DNA of 64,000 nucleotides. It comes from CAWHQZ01 sp963831645. GTDB lineage: Bacteria; Pseudomonadota; Alphaproteobacteria; Rhizobiales; Aestuariivirgaceae. The position numbers and the translations under genes are program-made. Below are positions 59,564 to 64,000 of the stretch, in pieces (within the stretch, counting starts at the first letter, position 1; every line of letters starts with the position of its first letter). The notes below the pieces were generated by a model. It made no database searches. It was given only the letters and a program-made list of their open reading frames with translations, and was not told where the DNA came from. The stretch is taken from contig CAWHQZ010000009.1 of the NCBI GenBank assembly GCA_963831645.1, positions 1 through 64,000 on the forward strand, read 5' to 3'.

Positions 59564-61762
59564 ATGTTGAAACGGCCGCCTTCATCCCAAACTCTCCGCG
59601 AGCGGCTGCACGAATCCGAACGGCTGATGGAGACGACGGGCTGTTATGACGGCATCACCGAGCTTACTCTGCGCTCGCGGGACCCGCTCAGGTTCGAGAC
59701 TCTGCATACGAAGTTGCGGGCGTTCTGCGTGTCGGCGCGCGAAATGGCCCGCCGGATTTCCGCCTCGCCGGGTGTGCGGGAGGTGGGCGAGATGGTGGTT
59801 GCGATCTACACTCCGGAAGGCGATGCAATCGCGCTCTCCAACGGCATCATGGTCCATGTCCACACCATGAGCAGGTTCATCAAGTGGATGATCCGCCAGG
59901 GTTACGAGGACAATCCGGGAATTCGCGACGGCGACATCTTCGCCAACAACGATGCCTTCATCGGCACCGTGCAGGTTCCGGACGTCATGGATGTCGTGCC
60001 GATATTCTACGACGGCGTGCTCGCGGGCTGGGCGGGCGCGGTGTGCCATGAGCTCGAATCGGGCGGCATTACTCCCGGCGGCGACGTCTGCCTCGCCCAG
60101 GAACGCTTCACCGAAGGCCTGTTCGTGTGCGCCGAAAAGATCGGCGAGAACGACGAAATCCGGCGCGACTACGTGATCCGCTGCGAACGCAACCTGCGCA
60201 TGCCGATCTATTGGGTTCTGGACGAAAAGGCCAAGGTCGCCTCGTGCATCGACATGCGCGAAAACGTGAAGGCCCTGATCGGCGAGGTTGGCCTCGACTA
60301 CTGGAGGAACGTGAGCAAGGAGTTCATCGAGGAAGGTAGGCGCGGCCAGCTTGCCCGCACGCGCCAGCTTACCGTTCCCGGCAGATACCGGGGCCATACC
60401 TTCTACGGCCACGTGACGGAGGGCAAGCCCGGCTTCCAGCCGCTCGCCGAGCCGAACTGGCTCTACAACATCCCGCTCGAGATGGAAATTTCAACCGACG
60501 GCAAGATCACCGTCGATTTCGAAGGGACCCAGCCCTGGGGCTATCATTCCATGAACTGCACGCCGGCGGGAATGGACGGCGGCATGTTCGTAACCCTTAC
60601 CCAGCACATGAACTTCGAAGGTCTGGTCAATGATGGCGCCTGGATGGCGACCGAGCTCAAGCTGCCGAAAGGCACATGGACCAATCCCGACAACGAGATG
60701 TGCGCCACCGCCACCTCCTGGGCGCTGCTGCTTCCGGCCTTCGGCGTGTTCCAACGGCTCTTGTCGCGCGGCTTTCTGGCGCGGGGTTTCGTGGAGGAGG
60801 TGTTCGTGGGTCAAGTCAACAGCCCGATGATCGAGATGGGTGGCGAAAGCCAATACGGAACATCCTTCGGCATGGCCCATTTCGAATGCGCAGCCGCGGG
60901 CTCCGGCGCGCTCGCCATCAAGGACGGACTGGATACTGCCTATGTCGGCTGGAATCCGGAATCCGACATGGGCAACATCGAAATCTGGGAGCAGAACATG
61001 CCGATGATCTATCTCGGCCGTTCAATCGTTGCCAACTCCGGCGGTGCGGGAAAGTTTCGCGGAGGTTGCTCCTTCGTCTCGACGTGGCTCATCAACAAGA
61101 CGTCGCACCTGAGACTAGTCACGTCGGAACATTCCTCGCGGGTGTTCGACAACGCCGGCATGTGCGGAGGCTATCCGGCCCCCACCTGCCAGAAACATCG
61201 CGCGGTGCGCGGCTCCAATCTGGCGGTACTGGCGGGAAAGCGTAAGCCGCTGGCCCACGCGCCGGGAACGGACCCGCACTTGTCTGATCTGGAAAGGTTG
61301 ATCGGCGGCGAGCACGTCACGGTCGAAGGGCCATATATCACCGCACCGCACAAGGCCGGCGACATCTTCAGCCATTCCTACAACGGCGGCGGCGGCTTCG
61401 GAGATGTGCTGGAGCGCGATCCGGTGAAGACGGCTACAGACGTCGAAAACGGCTTTCTCACCCGCGAGGCCGCGCATCGGGTATTCGGCATCGTACTGGC
61501 CGAGGATGCCGAGGGCCGGCCGGTGGCTGATCTTCAGGGTACGGCCACCAGGCGCCGGAAGATGCGGGCAAGCCGGATCGGGCACTCGCAGCCGGTGTCC
61601 GCCTGGATGAGAAGGGAGCGCGCTCGGGTGGCCAAATCGGCGTTCGTGCCGGAAGTGCTCAGGATGTACTCCGGCGCCATGAAACTTTCCCCGCGCTTTG
61701 CCGCCGGATTTCGCAGCTTCTGGAAGCTTGGGCGCGGCTTCGAGTTCACCACGGAGAACTGA
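59564..61762 (+). CDS. Acetone carboxylase alpha/hydantoinase B subunit
   Basis: A 732-residue HyuB/AcxB-type subunit that in acetone carboxylase holds the metal site and carboxylates the enol intermediate. ATG 59564 is ten bases after the beta stop. The block IFANNDAFIGTVQVPDVMDVV… and CHELESGGITPGGD lie where the acetone carboxylase metal site is found, with Gln in place of the first metal His by my alignment. The later AGSGAL and RGGCSF, then GGGGFGDVLERD near the end are family features. Confidence 0.85.
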   Translation: MLKRPPSSQTLRERLHESERLMETTGCYDGITELTLRSRDPLRFETLHTKLRAFCVSAREMARRISASPGVREVGEMVVAIYTPEGDAIALSNGIMVHVHTMSRFIKWMIRQGYEDNPGIRDGDIFANNDAFIGTVQVPDVMDVVPIFYDGVLAGWAGAVCHELESGGITPGGDVCLAQERFTEGLFVCAEKIGENDEIRRDYVIRCERNLRMPIYWVLDEKAKVASCIDMRENVKALIGEVGLDYWRNVSKEFIEEGRRGQLARTRQLTVPGRYRGHTFYGHVTEGKPGFQPLAEPNWLYNIPLEMEISTDGKITVDFEGTQPWGYHSMNCTPAGMDGGMFVTLTQHMNFEGLVNDGAWMATELKLPKGTWTNPDNEMCATATSWALLLPAFGVFQRLLSRGFLARGFVEEVFVGQVNSPMIEMGGESQYGTSFGMAHFECAAAGSGALAIKDGLDTAYVGWNPESDMGNIEIWEQNMPMIYLGRSIVANSGGAGKFRGGCSFVSTWLINKTSHLRLVTSEHSSRVFDNAGMCGGYPAPTCQKHRAVRGSNLAVLAGKRKPLAHAPGTDPHLSDLERLIGGEHVTVEGPYITAPHKAGDIFSHSYNGGGGFGDVLERDPVKTATDVENGFLTREAAHRVFGIVLAEDAEGRPVADLQGTATRRRKMRASRIGHSQPVSAWMRRERARVAKSAFVPEVLRMYSGAMKLSPRFAAGFRSFWKLGRGFEFTTEN

Positions 61763-61765
61763 TCC

Positions 61766-62284
61766 ATGGCTCTCTATTCCCAGGAAGTGATCCGCGACCT
61801 GACCGCCGGCCGCCTGGCGTGGCCACAGACAAAGCGCATCATGAGCGCCTACAAGGACGAAGACCGCTTCTTCAAATACCTTGCCGTTCTCCAGGAAAGG
61901 GTTGCGTGGAAGTCCCGCATTCTGCTGCCCATCGGCGATCACCTGTTCATCGTTCAGAAGGGCCGGCGGCGCATCACCAGGTGCGAATGCGGAAAGAGCT
62001 TCGGCGACTACCGCAGGAACTGGAAGATGCGTGCCAATATTCGTGTCCGCGCCACCACAAAGTCCCTGCGCGACATCTACCCCAACAGCGACCTCCCGGA
62101 CCCGCGCTGGATGGAGATCCGCGAATTCATTTGTCCGGGGTGCGGCACGCTGCACGAGGTCGAAGCCTGCGCGCCGGGGTACCCAATCGTCCACGACTTC
62201 GAGCCCGACCTGGAGGGTTTCTATCGCGACTGGCTCGGCCGTCCGCTCGAACCGGAAAGAGGCTCTGGTTCGTGGGCAGGGTAG
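61766..62284 (+). CDS. Acetone carboxylase gamma-like zinc-binding subunit
   Basis: A 172-residue protein with two CxC/CxxC pairs, RCECGKSFGDYRRNW (near residue 73) and FICPGCGTLHEVEACAPG (near 117), fitting a structural zinc site as in the gamma subunit of acetone carboxylase. This protein is what separates carboxylases from hydantoinases. ATG 61766 follows the alpha stop by three bases, and its end overlaps the SDR start by 13 bases. Confidence 0.8.
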   Translation: MALYSQEVIRDLTAGRLAWPQTKRIMSAYKDEDRFFKYLAVLQERVAWKSRILLPIGDHLFIVQKGRRRITRCECGKSFGDYRRNWKMRANIRVRATTKSLRDIYPNSDLPDPRWMEIREFICPGCGTLHEVEACAPGYPIVHDFEPDLEGFYRDWLGRPLEPERGSGSWAG

Positions 62285-63042
62285 CAGGCAAGATCGCCCT
62301 CGTTACCGGAGCCGGCATGGGGCTTGGCAGGGCTGCCTCTCTGCTTCTCGCTTCCGAAGGGGCGAAGGTCGTGGTCACCGACATCGATGCAGAGCACGGC
62401 GCGGAGACGGTACGCCTCATCGAGGCTGATGGGGGCGAGAGCATTTGCCTGAGCCTCGACGTTTCCAGGCCCGATGACTGGCCGCCGGTAATGTCGGAGA
62501 TAGAGCGCCGCTACGGAGGTCTCGACATCATGGTCAACAACGCCGGCATTGCCATTGCCAGGAATGTCGAAGAAACCAGCATGGAAGACTGGCGCAGAAC
62601 CATGGCTGTCAATGCCGACGGAGTGTTCCTCGGCTGCAAGCACGCGATCCGGCTGATGAAACGGTCGGGCGGCGGATCGATCATCAATCTGTCCTCGATC
62701 GACGGCATCGTCGGCGAAGCCGACCTCGCCGCCTATTGTGCGAGCAAGGGGGCTGTGCGCGCGTTTACCAAGGCCGTGGCGATTCATTGCGCCGAACAGC
62801 GCTATGGTATTCGCAGCAATTCGATCCACCCGGGATACATCTGGACGCCTCAGACTGAGCGCTACCTCTTCGATCTGGGGCGGCTCGAGGAGCAGAAAGC
62901 GAAAGCGGTGGCGCGCCACCCGATTGGCTCCCTCGGTGAGCCCGCCGATGTCGCTCACATGGTCCTGTACCTGGCATCGGACGAAGCGAAGTTCGTCACC
63001 GGCTCCGAGATGGTGATCGACGGCGGCTACCTCGCTGTTTGA
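62272..63042 (+). CDS. Short-chain dehydrogenase/reductase
   Basis: A 256-residue SDR. NAD(P) motif VTGAGMGLGRAASLLL (near residue 11), NNAGIAIA (near 88), catalytic Ser in NLSSIDG and YCASK (Tyr/Lys near 153-157) are present. Asp in VVTDID suggests NAD preference. It uses a GTG start inside the gamma gene (in frame 62272). In this operon it would oxidise or reduce an alcohol or ketone linked to the carboxylase substrate. Confidence 0.88.
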   Translation: MGRVAGKIALVTGAGMGLGRAASLLLASEGAKVVVTDIDAEHGAETVRLIEADGGESICLSLDVSRPDDWPPVMSEIERRYGGLDIMVNNAGIAIARNVEETSMEDWRRTMAVNADGVFLGCKHAIRLMKRSGGGSIINLSSIDGIVGEADLAAYCASKGAVRAFTKAVAIHCAEQRYGIRSNSIHPGYIWTPQTERYLFDLGRLEEQKAKAVARHPIGSLGEPADVAHMVLYLASDEAKFVTGSEMVIDGGYLAV

Positions 63043-63072
63043 GCCTGGGGTCAGCGCTGGGAGAAGTGGTTC

Positions 63073-64000
63073 ATGGCAAAGGTGAACCGGATATCCAAAC
63101 CTCCAAATATCCTCATCCTGATGGTGGACCAGCTCGGCGCTGCCGCCCTCGCGGCCTATGGCCACCCTCTCGTTGGATCCCCCAACATCGACGGGCTCGT
63201 CGAGCGCGGAACGGTGTTCGAGAACTGCTACACCAACTTTCCGCTTTGTGCGCCGGCCCGGCTAGCCTTCATGACGGGCAAGCTCTGCTCCAACATAGCA
63301 GCCTGGGACAACGCCGCCGCGCTGCCGCCGGATATTCCGACTTTTGCTCACTACTTGCGCCTCCTCGGGTACCGAACCTGTCTTTCGGGAAAGATGCACT
63401 TCATCGGCCCCGATCAACTGCACGGATTTGAGGAGAGGCTGACGACGGATATCTGTCCGTCCGACTTCAACTGGACCGCCGACTGGGACGATCCATGGCG
63501 CACCATGAACTGGTTCCACAGCATGAAGAATGTGCGGACCGCGGGCATCGCCGAGCGGTCGTTGCAGCAGGATTTCGACGAGGAGGTTTCGTACAACGCA
63601 TCGCGAAAGATTTTTGACTGGGCCCGCGATCCCGACAAGCGGCCGTTTCTGCTTGTCGCCTCGTTCACCCATCCCCACGATCCCTACGTCACCCCGCGGC
63701 GGTTCTGGGATATGTACCGTCACGACGACATCGGCTCGCCGCGCGTGCCTTTCATCCCGCCCGACAAGCGTGACGCCCACAGCCGCCGGCTCTGGGAGCA
63801 ATACGACCGCGGCGAATACGGCGTTACCGAAGAGCATGTGTTGAACGCGCGGCACGCCTACTACGGCAATATTTCCTACGTCGACGAGCGCATCGGCGAA
63901 GTCATCGATGCTCTCGTGCGTTCGAAGCTTCTCGACGACACGGTGATCATCTTTTGCGCCGACCATGGCGACATGCTCGGCGAGCGCGGACTGTGGTACA
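63073..64000 (+). CDS. betC: Choline-sulfatase-like sulfatase, cut by the window end
   Basis: The first 309 residues of a sulfatase. Metal-binding NILILMVDQLG (near residue 16) and the formylglycine site CAPAR in FPLCAPARLAFMTGK (near residue 59) follow the choline-sulfatase pattern, as do KMHFIGPDQLHGFEERLTTD and SFTHPHDPY (near 195-203). The metal site ADHGDMLGE is reached at the window end. No signal peptide is seen, so cytosolic as for BetC. It follows the SDR by 30 bases. It would release choline and sulfate from choline-O-sulfate; another sulfate ester is possible. Confidence 0.8.
   Translation, partial: MAKVNRISKPPNILILMVDQLGAAALAAYGHPLVGSPNIDGLVERGTVFENCYTNFPLCAPARLAFMTGKLCSNIAAWDNAAALPPDIPTFAHYLRLLGYRTCLSGKMHFIGPDQLHGFEERLTTDICPSDFNWTADWDDPWRTMNWFHSMKNVRTAGIAERSLQQDFDEEVSYNASRKIFDWARDPDKRPFLLVASFTHPHDPYVTPRRFWDMYRHDDIGSPRVPFIPPDKRDAHSRRLWEQYDRGEYGVTEEHVLNARHAYYGNISYVDERIGEVIDALVRSKLLDDTVIIFCADHGDMLGERGLWY

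Overview
The window looks like a join of two unrelated genomes. Bases 1 to about 10,305 carry a secreted protein, an aromatic amino acid ammonia-lyase, an MscS channel, an M23 endopeptidase, an S9 peptidase, hisS and the first part of aspS. The hisS-aspS pair and the S9 peptidase suggest an Acidobacteriota-like source. Almost every gene in this part is split by several one-base indels. At about 10,305 the aspS reading frame stops in mid-gene and changes directly into the C-terminal part of a DUF502 protein. From there to the end, gene content and order (DUF502/recG, sdhE-mfd, hspQ, DUF2849-cysI, metZ, hss) are those of an alphaproteobacterium, probably Hyphomicrobiales, with higher GC and mostly intact genes. 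An assembly chimera is the simplest reading.

Layout of the alphaproteobacterial part. 10.3-23.1 kb: housekeeping and stress genes (recG, sdhE, mfd, a FrnE-like DsbA protein, a YejA-like oligopeptide-binding protein, hspQ, a UbiH-type hydroxylase, a GST, a 1-Cys peroxiredoxin, a transglutaminase-like protein). 23.1-28.3 kb: a heavily frameshifted dimethylglycine/sarcosine dehydrogenase-like gene, divergent from an ornithine cyclodeaminase-like gene and a histidine ammonia-lyase homologue that lacks the serine of the MIO motif. 28.3-35.5 kb: sulfur metabolism, with rhodanese-metZ facing a cysG-DUF2849-cysI-DUF934-cysH operon; the operon is divergent from an XRE-cupin regulator whose upstream region holds two tandem GTTC-N8-GAAC operator-like sites.

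35.5-39.7 kb: a branched-chain amino acid-type ABC transporter (LivHMGF) without a binding protein and with degenerate ATPase motifs, then an EamA exporter. 39.9-48.6 kb: the most unusual locus, made of exported and membrane proteins: three HupE/UreJ-like proteins, a parvulin-type prolyl isomerase, an uncharacterised secreted protein, a truncated and a full-length DUF3604 (PHP-fold) protein, and an arylsulfatase. 48.7-55.8 kb: homospermidine synthase, a broken TerB-like gene, a polar amino acid ABC importer and an ABC-2 exporter. 55.9-64.0 kb: an exported intradiol dioxygenase, a LuxR regulator and a divergent acetone-carboxylase-like operon (beta with an in-frame TAG, alpha, gamma) followed by an SDR and the start of a choline-sulfatase-like gene.

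I see no rRNA, tRNA, CRISPR array or insertion sequence.
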